DNA of 64,000 bases from assembly GCA_016209015.1 (NCBI GenBank), contig JACQWY010000038.1, forward strand, positions 1 through 64,000, written 5' to 3'. Both the position numbers and the translations under genes were made by a program. Every line of letters begins with the position of its first letter. Position 1 is the first letter of the stretch. Under the pieces are notes generated by a model. The model was not told where the DNA came from. It made no database searches and saw only the letters and a program-made list of their open reading frames with translations. Of the stretch, positions 40,842 through 49,699 are shown piece after piece. The DNA is from Gammaproteobacteria bacterium (GTDB lineage: Bacteria; Pseudomonadota; Gammaproteobacteria; Ga0077536).

Positions 40842-43289
40842 TCAGTCCGACGCGCACCAGTGGCGCCAGATGTCCCGGTAAACCCCCTCGAGATCGCGCG
40901 CGAAGGATTCTGCATCGGTCAACGCGGAACTCGCGACCCGCGCTCGCATACCGGCACGACGTGCCGCCAAGCCGGGCAAATCGGCCGCGAGCGCAGCGGC
41001 GAGTCGCACGTATTCGGCTGCGCCGGACACGGCGAACTCCGGCATGCCAGCGGCATGGAGTACGCTGTAGCTCGCGCGCGAGAGAAACGTCTCGCCGATC
41101 AGGGCCACCACCGGCAGCCCCATCCACAGCGCATCGCAGGTCGTCGTGCCGCCGTTGCACGGAAACGGATCGAGAGCGATGTCGACGCGTGAGAAGAGCT
41201 CGAGATAGTCTCGTCGCAGCAGCCGATCGTGAAGAAGAACGCGCCCGGGATTCACGCCGCGCGCCGCGAAATCAGCACGCACGCGGTCCTGCGTTGCGCC
41301 CGCCGGCACCGTGATCATCTCGAGCTCGGCATCCGGAACGGCGCGCAGGACATCCGCCCACAGGTCCACGACCCGCGGGCCGATTTTCGCGAAGTAGTTC
41401 AGCGAGACGAAGCGCACATGGCCGCGTTCGAGCGCGGGCAGGGGTCCGACGTCCGGCATGTCGGCGAGCGGCTGATAACACCACAACGTGTTCGGCAGCC
41501 GCAGCAGGTCCTCCGTGTAGTAGCGCTCGCTCTGCCCGGGCGGCTCGGCCCGTGCATCAGTCAGACGGTAATCGACCGTGTCGAGGCCGGTCGTGGCGGG
41601 GTAACCGAGGTAAGCCACTTGGAGCGGCGCCGGTTTGCGTGCCAGGACGAGCAGCCGGCTGTTCGCAGTGTGCCCGGCGAGATCCACGAGGATGTCGATG
41701 CCATCGGCGCGGATCTGTGCATCGAGCGCCTCGTCGCTCATCCCCACGGTACTGTGCCAGTGATCGCACGAGGGTCGGAGCTTCGCGGTGACCGCATCGG
41801 GAAACGGCACTTCGGCATAGGCATGGACTTCGACTGCCTCGCGATGATGATGGCGAAACAGCGGTTCGACGAAGAACGCGCAGGCATGTGCCCGAAAATC
41901 CGGGGAGAGGTAGCCGATTTTCAGCCGGCGATTCGGATCGCGCTCGTTTGCATGGGAAGGGACACCCGGGGCGAGGTGTGCCGCATGGCGCACGTTGAAA
42001 TCGCGATGTCGATCGAAGATTTCCTGTTGTGACATCCCGTCGACGAACGCGAGTGTGAAGAGCAGATTGCTGTGCGCGGCGGCATAATCCGGCCGGATCT
42101 CCAGCGCGCGTCGGAAGGATTCGGTGGCGACTTCCAGGCGCCCCTGGTTCTTGTAGACGTTCCCCAGATTGTTGTAAGCCTCCGCGAAATGCGGTCGCTC
42201 CCGAATCGCCGCCTGGAGGTGGCCGATCGCCTCGGCGTGATGTCCCTGTTCAGTCAGCACGACCGCGAGATTGTTGTACGCTTCGGGAAGCGCCGGTTTC
42301 AGCTCGAGCGCACGTGAGAAGCAGCGCTTGGCCTGCTCGAGATCGCCGCTCAGCTTGAAGATGTTGCCCAGATTGAGTTCCGCCTCGGCGAAATCCGGCT
42401 TGAGGATCAGCGCTTCGCAGAAGCAGCGATAGGCCTCGCGTACTTCCCCGCGGCACTGAAGCGCGCTACCGAGGTTGTTCCATGCAGTCACGAGACCGGG
42501 CGCGAGCTCGAGTGCGCGACGGAAGCAGTGCACAGCTTCGTCGATGCGTCCCAGATCCTGCAGCACCACGCCGAGGTTGCTGTGTGCCTCTGCGAAATCG
42601 GGTCGCAACTGGGAAGCGCGGTAATAGCTCGTCAGGGCCTCGGCATGATGCCCTAGCGAGTACTCGGCGAGCCCGAGTTCCTGCCAGACGTCGGCATCGT
42701 TCGCGCCCGTCGCGATCGCATTGCGATAGGACGCAACCGCTTCTTCGCTTCTGCCCTCCTTCGCCAGAATCTGCGCCAGATTGCGGTGAAACTCCGGAAA
42801 TGGCGAGCGCGCGACGGCCTCCCGATAGCAGATGATCGCGGCTTCGCTTTCGCCGCCGTCGCGCAGTGCGTTGCCGAGATTGAACCAGGTCGCGGCGAGC
42901 CCGGGCTCCAGCTCGAGTGCACGCTGATATGCAAGCACCGCCTCTCCGAGGCGTCCGGCTTCGGCGAGCACCATACCGAGATTGCCGTGAGCCGCGGCGA
43001 ATCCCGGCCGGAGCGCGACCGTTCGTTCGAGCAACGCGACCGCCTCGTCGCACCGTCCGAGATCCCGCTCCGCGACGCCGAGCAGATGCAGCGCGTCCAC
43101 TTGATCCGGGTCGCAGACGAGCACCTCACGGTAGGAGGCCGCAGCTTCGGCGATCCGGCCGGCGCGGTGATGCGAGGTGCCGGCCGCAAGCAACTGCTGC
43201 GCTCCGCCCGACTGCGGCTTGGCGCCGCAGCAGTGCTTGTGCTTCTTACCGCTGCCGCAGGGGCAGGGTTCGTTGCGTTCCGTCTTCAT
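40842..43289 (-). CDS. SEC-C/TPR/GT41 protein glycosyltransferase (SPINDLY/OGT family), copy 2
   Basis: 815 residues from ATG 43289, which overlaps the upstream paralogue's stop as ATGA; a longer version from 43331 lies inside that gene. The N-terminal SEC-C zinc motif is NEPCPCGSGKKHKHCC. About eleven TPR units follow (residues ~25-420). The GT41 catalytic region has LKIGYLSPDFRAHACAFFVE, LNYFAKIGPRVVDLWADVL and PCNGGTTTCDALWMGLPVVA. GT41 enzymes attach sugars to Ser/Thr of cytosolic proteins. Placed between nucleotide-sugar genes and fliC, flagellin is the obvious substrate. Sugar donor not determinable. Confidence 0.88.
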   Translation of the reverse strand: MKTERNEPCPCGSGKKHKHCCGAKPQSGGAQQLLAAGTSHHRAGRIAEAAASYREVLVCDPDQVDALHLLGVAERDLGRCDEAVALLERTVALRPGFAAAHGNLGMVLAEAGRLGEAVLAYQRALELEPGLAATWFNLGNALRDGGESEAAIICYREAVARSPFPEFHRNLAQILAKEGRSEEAVASYRNAIATGANDADVWQELGLAEYSLGHHAEALTSYYRASQLRPDFAEAHSNLGVVLQDLGRIDEAVHCFRRALELAPGLVTAWNNLGSALQCRGEVREAYRCFCEALILKPDFAEAELNLGNIFKLSGDLEQAKRCFSRALELKPALPEAYNNLAVVLTEQGHHAEAIGHLQAAIRERPHFAEAYNNLGNVYKNQGRLEVATESFRRALEIRPDYAAAHSNLLFTLAFVDGMSQQEIFDRHRDFNVRHAAHLAPGVPSHANERDPNRRLKIGYLSPDFRAHACAFFVEPLFRHHHREAVEVHAYAEVPFPDAVTAKLRPSCDHWHSTVGMSDEALDAQIRADGIDILVDLAGHTANSRLLVLARKPAPLQVAYLGYPATTGLDTVDYRLTDARAEPPGQSERYYTEDLLRLPNTLWCYQPLADMPDVGPLPALERGHVRFVSLNYFAKIGPRVVDLWADVLRAVPDAELEMITVPAGATQDRVRADFAARGVNPGRVLLHDRLLRRDYLELFSRVDIALDPFPCNGGTTTCDALWMGLPVVALIGETFLSRASYSVLHAAGMPEFAVSGAAEYVRLAAALAADLPGLAARRAGMRARVASSALTDAESFARDLEGVYRDIWRHWCASD

Positions 43290-45457
43290 TGCATCGCCTC
43301 CGCGGTGGTTCTCGCGCACCACCGTTGCCACAGTTGCCGATAGACGGTTTCCACGTCGCGCGCAAAGAGGTCGGCGCGCATCAGCGGCGATTCCCGCAGT
43401 TGCGCACGCATGCTGGCGCGGCGTGCGGCGAGCGCCTGCGGATCCGCGGCAGTCCGGGCCGCGAGAGCTACGTATCCCGCAACGTCGTTCGCCGCGTACT
43501 CGGTCAGGCCCGCGGCGTGCAAGACGCTATAGCTCGCGCGTGACAGGAATGTCTCCCCGATCAGCGCGATCACCGGCAGCCCCATCCACAGCGCATCGCA
43601 GGTCGTGGTACCGCCATTGCAGGGGAAGGGGTCGAGGGCGATGTCGGCCAGTGCGAAAATCTGCAGATAGGCGGGACGCGGCACGCGGCCGTGCAGGATG
43701 AGCCGCGACGGATCGACCTCCAGTCGCGCGAACGCGTCCCGGATTCGAGCCTGGGTCTCGCCCGCCGGTGCACAAATCATCAGGAGGCGCGACCCGGGCA
43801 CGGCTTTCAGGACATCGGCCCAGAGCGCGATGACGCGCGGTCCGATCTTTGCGAAATTATTGAACGAGCCGAACGTAATGCAGCCGTTCGAGAGCGCCGG
43901 CAATGCCGAGACCTCCGGCACGTCATCGAAAGGTTGATAGCACCACAGGGTGTTCGGCAGGCGTACGAGCTCCTCCGTGTACCAACGCTCGCTCGTCCCC
44001 GGCGGTTCGGTACGCGCGTCGGTCAGTCGGTAATCCACGGTGTCCAGACCCGTCGTCGCGGGATAGCCGAGATAGCCGAGCTGGATGGGAGCCGGTTTGC
44101 GGGCCAGCACCAGGAGACGGCTGTTCGCGGTATGTCCGGCGAGGTCGACGAGTATGTCGATGCCATCGGCGCGGATTTGCGCGGCGACCGCTTCGTCGTT
44201 CGCACCGACGGTGCTGCGCCAGTGATCGCACAGACGGCTGAGACGCAGCGTAGTCTCATCCGGCTTCTTCACCTCGGCGTAGGCATACACCTCGACCGCA
44301 TTCCGGTCGTGATGGGCGAGCAGCGGTTCGAGAAAGAACGCACACGCATGTGCGCGCAGATCGGGGGAGATATAGCCGATCTTCAGGCGCCGCCCGGGAT
44401 CCGGGGTGTTCTGATGAGGTTGAATGAATTCCGCAAGCGGAACTCCGTGGCGGGCATTGAACGCCCGGTGGCGCTCGTAGACCTCCTGCTGGGAAACACC
44501 ATCGACGAAGGCGAGCGTGAACAGCAGATTGCTTTCCGCTCCGAGGTTGCCCGGTTTCCCCTCGAGGGCGCGTGCGTAACATGCCATCGCATCCTCCAGT
44601 CGCCCCTGATCCTTCAGCATGTTCCCGAGATTCAGATGGGCCTCGGCAAAATCCGGGGCCAGTTCGATCGCGCGCCTGATCCCGGCAGCGGCCTCTTCGC
44701 TCATGCCGATCTCGTTCAGAACGTTGGCCCGGTTGTAGATGGCGACCGCCCAATCCGGGGCCAGTGCGAGTGCATGGTCGTAGGCAGCAATCGACTCATG
44801 CCAACGGCCCAGGTCCTTGTACAGTGTTCCGAGCCCGTTATAGGCATCGGCGAAATCCGGCCTCTCTTCGAGTGCCAGACGGTACTGATCGAGCGCCTCT
44901 TCCGGCCGCCCCAGACGGCGGAGGACGTTGCCGAAATTCAGATGTGCTTCCGGATAGCGCGGATTGAAACCGAGCGCCTGCCGGAAGGCGAGCTCCGCTT
45001 CCGGCAGGCGCCCGTATTCGGCAAGCGCATTGCCGAGATTGTTGTGGGCTTCGGCGTACTCCGGGCGGAGGCGGATCGCGCGATGGTGGCAGACGATTGC
45101 CTGTTCGAGAGCACCGAGATCGCGTTCGATCGTGCCGAGATTGTTATAAAGCTCCGGGTTGTCCCCGCCGATGTCCAAGGCCAGTCTCAGGAGGTCCCGA
45201 CCTTCGCTCTTGGCGCCGAGCTGATATCGGACGAGACCGAGGCCGTGCAGGGCGCCAGGATGCCGGGGACGCTCCGCAAGCACTCCTCGGTATCCCGCTT
45301 CGGCTTCGGCGAGGAGGCCCTTACCATGCGACGCTGCCGCCACGGCATAGCGTGCCTCGACTGTCGAAGCCGGATCGGGCGCGGCTCGGCTGCCGCAGCA
45401 GATCTTGTACTTGCGCCCGCTACCGCAGGGGCAGGGCGCATTGCGCGAAACTTTCAT
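43286..45457 (-). CDS. SEC-C/TPR/GT41 protein glycosyltransferase (SPINDLY/OGT family), copy 1
   Basis: 723 residues from ATG 45457 (ATG 45466 is close and possible). The start fits a sigma-54 promoter whose transcript begins near 45480. SEC-C is RNAPCPCGSGRKYKICCGSR. About nine TPR units follow (~30-330), and the GT41 domain has RLKIGYISPDLRAHACAFFL, FGSFNNFAKIGPRVIALWA and PCNGGTTTCDALWMGLPVIA. It has fewer TPRs than its tandem paralogue, so the two may read different flagellin sites. First gene of the minus-strand pair. Substrate inferred from location. Confidence 0.88.
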   Translation of the reverse strand: MKVSRNAPCPCGSGRKYKICCGSRAAPDPASTVEARYAVAAASHGKGLLAEAEAGYRGVLAERPRHPGALHGLGLVRYQLGAKSEGRDLLRLALDIGGDNPELYNNLGTIERDLGALEQAIVCHHRAIRLRPEYAEAHNNLGNALAEYGRLPEAELAFRQALGFNPRYPEAHLNFGNVLRRLGRPEEALDQYRLALEERPDFADAYNGLGTLYKDLGRWHESIAAYDHALALAPDWAVAIYNRANVLNEIGMSEEAAAGIRRAIELAPDFAEAHLNLGNMLKDQGRLEDAMACYARALEGKPGNLGAESNLLFTLAFVDGVSQQEVYERHRAFNARHGVPLAEFIQPHQNTPDPGRRLKIGYISPDLRAHACAFFLEPLLAHHDRNAVEVYAYAEVKKPDETTLRLSRLCDHWRSTVGANDEAVAAQIRADGIDILVDLAGHTANSRLLVLARKPAPIQLGYLGYPATTGLDTVDYRLTDARTEPPGTSERWYTEELVRLPNTLWCYQPFDDVPEVSALPALSNGCITFGSFNNFAKIGPRVIALWADVLKAVPGSRLLMICAPAGETQARIRDAFARLEVDPSRLILHGRVPRPAYLQIFALADIALDPFPCNGGTTTCDALWMGLPVIALIGETFLSRASYSVLHAAGLTEYAANDVAGYVALAARTAADPQALAARRASMRAQLRESPLMRADLFARDVETVYRQLWQRWCARTTAEAMQ

Positions 45458-45490
45458 GAGGCCCATCAGCAATGAAGCGTCGGTCGAAAA

Positions 45491-45506
45491 TGCAAGTTCC
45501 AAGCCA
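45491..45506 (-). promoter_or_regulatory. Sigma-54 (-24/-12) promoter of the glycosyltransferase pair
   Basis: The minus strand reads TGGCTT-GGAAC-TTGCA: TGGC of the -24 box, an exact -12 TTGCA followed by a T-run, and GG/GC 10 bases apart. Predicted transcription starts at about 45480, roughly 20 bases before the ATG at 45457. It lies in the 407-base gap 45458-45864, which contains no gene and also carries the fliC promoter in the opposite direction. Confidence 0.75.
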
Positions 45507-45729
45507 CCCGCGGCTGTTCGCCTCCGGCAGAGTGCTCCGCAGCGTTGCGGCCCGCACGGCCGCGGGCCGACGCCGCTTTCCGCGCGGTCTGCACTCGGGC
45601 AAGCGGCCGGAATAGGGTTTCCTGGCGCGCCGGGTTTCCGTCATGCCCGGCACCCGCGCCAGATCTTCGACGCCGAATGGCCGCTTTCGCCAAGCACTTC
45701 ACACCCGCCGACTATTTCGAAAGCAGGCT

Positions 45730-45756
45730 TAAAGTTCCGAAAGGCTCGGCCGCTAC
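45730..45756 (+). promoter_or_regulatory. Sigma-28 promoter of fliC
   Basis: TAAAGTTC (45730-45737) and GCCGCTAC (45749-45756) are separated by exactly 11 bases, matching the FliA consensus TAAAGTTT-N11-GCCGATAA with few mismatches. Transcription would start about 100 bases before the fliC ATG, giving a long leader. A GGAGAA Shine-Dalgarno precedes fliC. Confidence 0.85.
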
Positions 45757-45864
45757 GCGCTGCAGGAGGCGGTAAATATTCGAGCTTCGGATATATCCGC
45801 CAGGTAAAAACAGGCTGGAGATCTCGCCGGGAGCGCGTGCTCGAGCCTTGCTCGGAGAACAGTC

Positions 45865-47361
45865 ATGCCGCAAGTTATCAACACTAACATCTTGTCCTTG
45901 AATGCCCTGCGCAATCTGAACAAGACCCAGAACGACCTCACCACCGCCATTCAGCGCCTCTCGTCCGGCCTGCGAATCAACAGCGCGAAGGACGACGCGG
46001 CGGGCATCGCGGTCGCAACCCGCATGACCACCCAGATCGGTGGTCTGACCACCGCCATCCGCAACGCGAACGACGGCATATCCGTATCGCAGACAGCAGA
46101 AGGCGCGATGGCCGAGATGACAACCAACTTGAACCGCGCACATGACCTCGCGGTGCAAGCAGCGAGCTACAACACCTCTACGGACCGCAACTCGCTGAAC
46201 CAGGAGGTCTCGCAGATTCTCGACGAAATGTCCCGCATCGTGAACCAGACCCGGTTCAACGGCCAGAAGATTCTCGCCGGCGGTTTCAGCGGCGATTTCC
46301 AGGTCGGTTCGTTCGTGAACGAGACGATTAACGTGTCGGTGTCGAACATGTCGCCGACGAACATGGGCGTGTCGACGGAATACTCGACCGTGTCCGGCCT
46401 GACGAATGCTCAGCTCGCCGGCCGCATCGCGGTCTCGTACAACGTTGCCCTCGGCGGCACCGCTTCTCTGAACGGCACGGACCTCGGCAACGCGGTTTCC
46501 GCGCAGACCGTCTCGCAGACGAAGATCGATCAGATCAACGCTGTCACGAGTTCGACGGCCGTCAACGCCTTCGGCTTCGGCAACGGCTTGGTCGGTTCGA
46601 GCTACGCGTCGGCCGGTGTCACGGCCACGGCGATCGACGGCTTGGCCGCCGGTTCGCTGTCCATCAACGGCGTGGCGATCGGCGCAGTCGCGGCGGCGAC
46701 TAGCTTGACCACCGTGGCCGACAACCTCGTCTCCGCCATCAACAGTCTGCAGTCGCAGACCGGCGTGACGGCGGTCAAGGTCGGGACTCCGGACGGTGCG
46801 ACCGCGACCCAGGAAGCGGTGGTGCTCATCAATCGCACGGGGGCGGCCATCAGCTTGACCGCGAACTCCTCGGTGGACGCGGGCATCACGTCCTTCTTCT
46901 CGAACGGCACCACGTCGGTCAGTGCGGGCTCGAACGGCGCCATCGTGCTCAACGGCTCCCTGAATGCGCTCACGCAGACCTACGACGGCTCGACGACCGG
47001 CGCCTCGCTGATCGGCATCAGCAGCTCGACCACGACACTCGCGAACGCGGTACTGTCGGCCCAGAGCGTGACGAGCACGGCCTCAGCCAACCTCTCGATG
47101 CTCGTGTTCGAAAGCGCGCTCGACACCATCAACAGCGAACGTTCGGTGCTCGGTGCGAAACTGAACCGTATGGACGCGGTGGTGCGCAACCTGTCGAATA
47201 CGGTGGAGAACATCACCTCCGCCCGCAGCCGTATCCAGGACGCGGACTTCGCGCAGGAAACGGCGAACATGACGAAAGCGCAGATTCTGCAGCAGGCCGG
47301 TGTGGCGATGGTCGCCCAGGCGAACCAGATCCCGCAGACCGTGCTGTCGCTGCTCAAGTAG
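45865..47361 (+). CDS. fliC: Flagellin FliC
   Basis: 498 residues. The D0/D1 N-terminus (VINTNILSLNALRNLNKTQ, LTTAIQRLSSGLRINSAKDD, AAGIAVATRMTTQIGGL) and C-terminus (NTVENITSARSRIQDADFAQ, ETANMTKAQILQQAGVAMVA) are canonical. The central ~250 residues are Ser/Thr/Ala/Gly-rich and surface exposed, a plausible target for the nearby GT41 enzymes. It is exported unfolded via FliS and forms the filament. It is the only flagellin gene in the window. Confidence 0.98.
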   Translation: MPQVINTNILSLNALRNLNKTQNDLTTAIQRLSSGLRINSAKDDAAGIAVATRMTTQIGGLTTAIRNANDGISVSQTAEGAMAEMTTNLNRAHDLAVQAASYNTSTDRNSLNQEVSQILDEMSRIVNQTRFNGQKILAGGFSGDFQVGSFVNETINVSVSNMSPTNMGVSTEYSTVSGLTNAQLAGRIAVSYNVALGGTASLNGTDLGNAVSAQTVSQTKIDQINAVTSSTAVNAFGFGNGLVGSSYASAGVTATAIDGLAAGSLSINGVAIGAVAAATSLTTVADNLVSAINSLQSQTGVTAVKVGTPDGATATQEAVVLINRTGAAISLTANSSVDAGITSFFSNGTTSVSAGSNGAIVLNGSLNALTQTYDGSTTGASLIGISSSTTTLANAVLSAQSVTSTASANLSMLVFESALDTINSERSVLGAKLNRMDAVVRNLSNTVENITSARSRIQDADFAQETANMTKAQILQQAGVAMVAQANQIPQTVLSLLK

Positions 47362-47388
47362 TAGTCCAGAACTCGCAGGAGTAAGTTG

Positions 47389-47429
47389 GGGCGCATTCGA
47401 CCATAATTGACCTATGATCGGATGCGCCC
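47389..47429. terminator. Hairpin between fliC and flaG (terminator or attenuator)
   Basis: GGGCGCAT (47389-47396) pairs with ATGCGCCC (47422-47429), and the inner sequence can extend the stem through CCATA/TATG around an ATTGACC loop. There is no U-tract after it, so classical intrinsic termination is doubtful. It could stabilise the abundant fliC mRNA 3' end while allowing limited readthrough into flaG-fliD. Confidence 0.5.
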
Positions 47430-47455
47430 ACACTCCGGAGCCAAGGAGTTAGGAC

Positions 47456-47860
47456 ATGAACATCAACGAGTCACTGCAGCGTCTGCCCGAACTCAGGTTC
47501 GACTCGGCTGTCCCGAAGGAAGCCGCTGCAGCGACTGCTGGTACTCGAAGCGCGGACGTGGCGGTTCACGTTCAACCGGCCACTCCCCCACCGCCCAAGG
47601 TGGCCGAGAAAGCGCCGGTCGAACAGAAGGCGCCGAGCAAGGAGGAGCTCGACCGCATCATCAAGAACATCGCCGCGCAGGTGCAATCGTACCAGCGCTC
47701 GCTGCAATTCAGCGTCGACAAAGACAGCGGCGAGGTCGTCGTCAGGATCGTAGATGCGACGACCAAGGAAGTGATTCGCCAGATCCCGTCCCAGGAAATT
47801 CTGGACCTGGCGAATCGCATGAGGTCGATGACGGGTTTGCTGTTGAAGGAACAGGTTTGA
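47456..47860 (+). CDS. flaG: Flagellar protein FlaG
   Basis: 134 residues, start ATG 47456 after AAGGAG. The N-terminal ~65 residues are Pro/Ala-rich and variable. The C-terminal FlaG domain begins DRIIKNIAAQVQSYQRSLQF and continues RQIPSQEILDLANRMRSM. FlaG modulates filament length in polar flagellates. It lies between fliC and fliD, as in Pseudomonas and Vibrio. Confidence 0.92.
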   Translation: MNINESLQRLPELRFDSAVPKEAAAATAGTRSADVAVHVQPATPPPPKVAEKAPVEQKAPSKEELDRIIKNIAAQVQSYQRSLQFSVDKDSGEVVVRIVDATTKEVIRQIPSQEILDLANRMRSMTGLLLKEQV

Positions 47861-47942
47861 ACGGCACTGTGCGGCGCGCCGGGTCGGATGCCAGAGACTG
47901 GTTCCGATTGGCGTGCCGCTCATTCCACCAGGAGTACGTGCC

Positions 47943-49295
47943 ATGAGCATCAGTTCAATCGGCGTCGGTTCCGGACTCGACGTCAAGACTATCGTCGAAC
48001 AACTCGTCGCGCTCGAGCGTCAGCCGGAATCTGCACTGGACAGCCGCGCCTCGGCGCTGCAGGCGGAAATCAGCGCCTTCGGCTCCCTCAAGAGCGCCGT
48101 TTCCAGCTTCAACGACGCCATCACGAATCTCAGCAGCATCTCCAAGTACAAGGTATTCAGGGCCTCGTCCTCGGACAGCACCGTACTCTCCGCTTCCGCC
48201 GACAGTACCGCGGCCAGGGGCTCCTATTCGATGGAGGTCAGCCGCATTGCCGAAACGCATCGCATGGCCTCCCAGACCACGTTCGCCGATTCGGGAACGA
48301 CGACGATCGGGACCAGCGGCGACACGATGACCATTACGGCCGGGACCAGCGCGTTCACGGTCGCAACCGGTGGCCTCACGCTGGCCGGCGTCCGCGACGC
48401 CATCAATAATGCGACCGACAATACCGGCGTGACCGCTTCGCTGGTGCGCGACAACATCGGCTATCGCCTGCTGCTGTCCGCGAACGAGACGGGCAGCGCG
48501 CATGCCGTCACGACGAGCTACAGCGCGGCGGACCCGTTCTCGATGCAAACCCTCAACACGGATCGTGATCAGAGCGGTTCTTTCACGCCGGTGGACCTCG
48601 ACGCGGCAGTGAAGCTCGAGGGACAGTTCGACATCACGAGCAGTTCGAATGCCCTCACGGACGCCGTGCAAGGGGTGACCATCAATCTGCTGAAAGCCGG
48701 CACGACGACTTTGACGGTCGATCGCGATACGGCATCGGTGCAGAGCTCCATCCAGAACTTCGCCTCCGCCTACTCCGCGCTCGTCAGCGTCATCGGGAAG
48801 CTGGCGAATGGCGATCTCAGTTCCGAGAAGCCCGCGCTGTACAGCCTGGAATCGCAGCTCCGCGGGATCCTCAATACGAACACCACCGGCACCGGCACGT
48901 TCGCCAACATCTTCGAAATCGGCGCGTCCACCTCGAAGACCGGTTCGCTCACGGTCGACAGCACCATGCTGACGAACGCCCTGAACAAGGATTTCAATTC
49001 CGTCGCCGATCTGTTCGCGAATGCGAGCAGTGGGCTTGCGGTACGGCTGAAGGATCTCGCGACGCAGTACATGAGCACCGGCGGCCCGATCGACGGTCGT
49101 ACGCAGGGCTTGAGCACGCAGATCCGAGACCTCGCCGCCCGCAGAGCCCGCATCGAGCAGCATGCCCTGGCGATGCAGGACATCTACACGAAGCAGTACA
49201 CGGCCCTCGACACGCTGGTCTCGCAGCTGAAGACGACGGGTAATTACCTGACCCAGCAAATCAGTCTGATGAACAAGTCGGCCATCTCCGGATAA
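47943..49295 (+). CDS. fliD: Flagellar filament cap protein FliD
   Basis: 450 residues from ATG 47943. The N-terminal signature is SSIGVGSGLDVKTIVEQLVA. Coiled-coil ends and a variable centre fit FliD, and the C-terminal domain has IRDLAARRARIEQHALAMQD and YTALDTLVSQLKTTGNYLTQ. FliD forms the pentameric or hexameric cap that folds flagellin at the filament tip, and its chaperone is the FliT candidate at 35.6 kb. Confidence 0.96.
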   Translation: MSISSIGVGSGLDVKTIVEQLVALERQPESALDSRASALQAEISAFGSLKSAVSSFNDAITNLSSISKYKVFRASSSDSTVLSASADSTAARGSYSMEVSRIAETHRMASQTTFADSGTTTIGTSGDTMTITAGTSAFTVATGGLTLAGVRDAINNATDNTGVTASLVRDNIGYRLLLSANETGSAHAVTTSYSAADPFSMQTLNTDRDQSGSFTPVDLDAAVKLEGQFDITSSSNALTDAVQGVTINLLKAGTTTLTVDRDTASVQSSIQNFASAYSALVSVIGKLANGDLSSEKPALYSLESQLRGILNTNTTGTGTFANIFEIGASTSKTGSLTVDSTMLTNALNKDFNSVADLFANASSGLAVRLKDLATQYMSTGGPIDGRTQGLSTQIRDLAARRARIEQHALAMQDIYTKQYTALDTLVSQLKTTGNYLTQQISLMNKSAISG

Positions 49296-49699
49296 CACCG
49301 ATCCAGCCGTCGCGGCCCGGTAGTACCGGCGCCGCGGCGCGCTCCTCCTTCCCGGCACTGCGCAGACTTCGAATTCCTGGTGCCGGGCTCCGCGCAGACT
49401 TGACGCACGACGGCATACGCGGCCCGCGAACGTCGGTAAACTAACCGGCGATCCACTCGTACGGGCCTGGGAAGGGCCTGCGACGCGATTCGAAAAACAT
49501 CGGGCGTCGGAGTGGCCTGGGGGGCTTTCCGCGGTCGCGTCACGAGCGCGCGGGTCCGCGCGAAAGGAGCAGGAGCCGTGAAGCTTGGCGATCGGACTCG
49601 GGAACGTTCAGGATGGCTTCGTTCCGGGTTCCATCGAGCGGAGGTTGAGCCCGCACGGCGCCCGGCGCACGCCGGATCCGGAACACGAGCCATAAGAAC
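49296..49699. other. 404-base intergenic region after fliD with a GC hairpin
   Basis: No gene is recognised here. CCCGGCAC (49351-49358) can pair with GTGCCGGG (49380-49387) around a 21-base loop, and the 9-mer CGCAGACTT occurs twice, once in the loop and once just after the right arm. There is no U-tract. The hairpin may end fliCD transcription and separate it from the following glycan operon. No convincing promoter for that operon was found. Confidence 0.45.
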
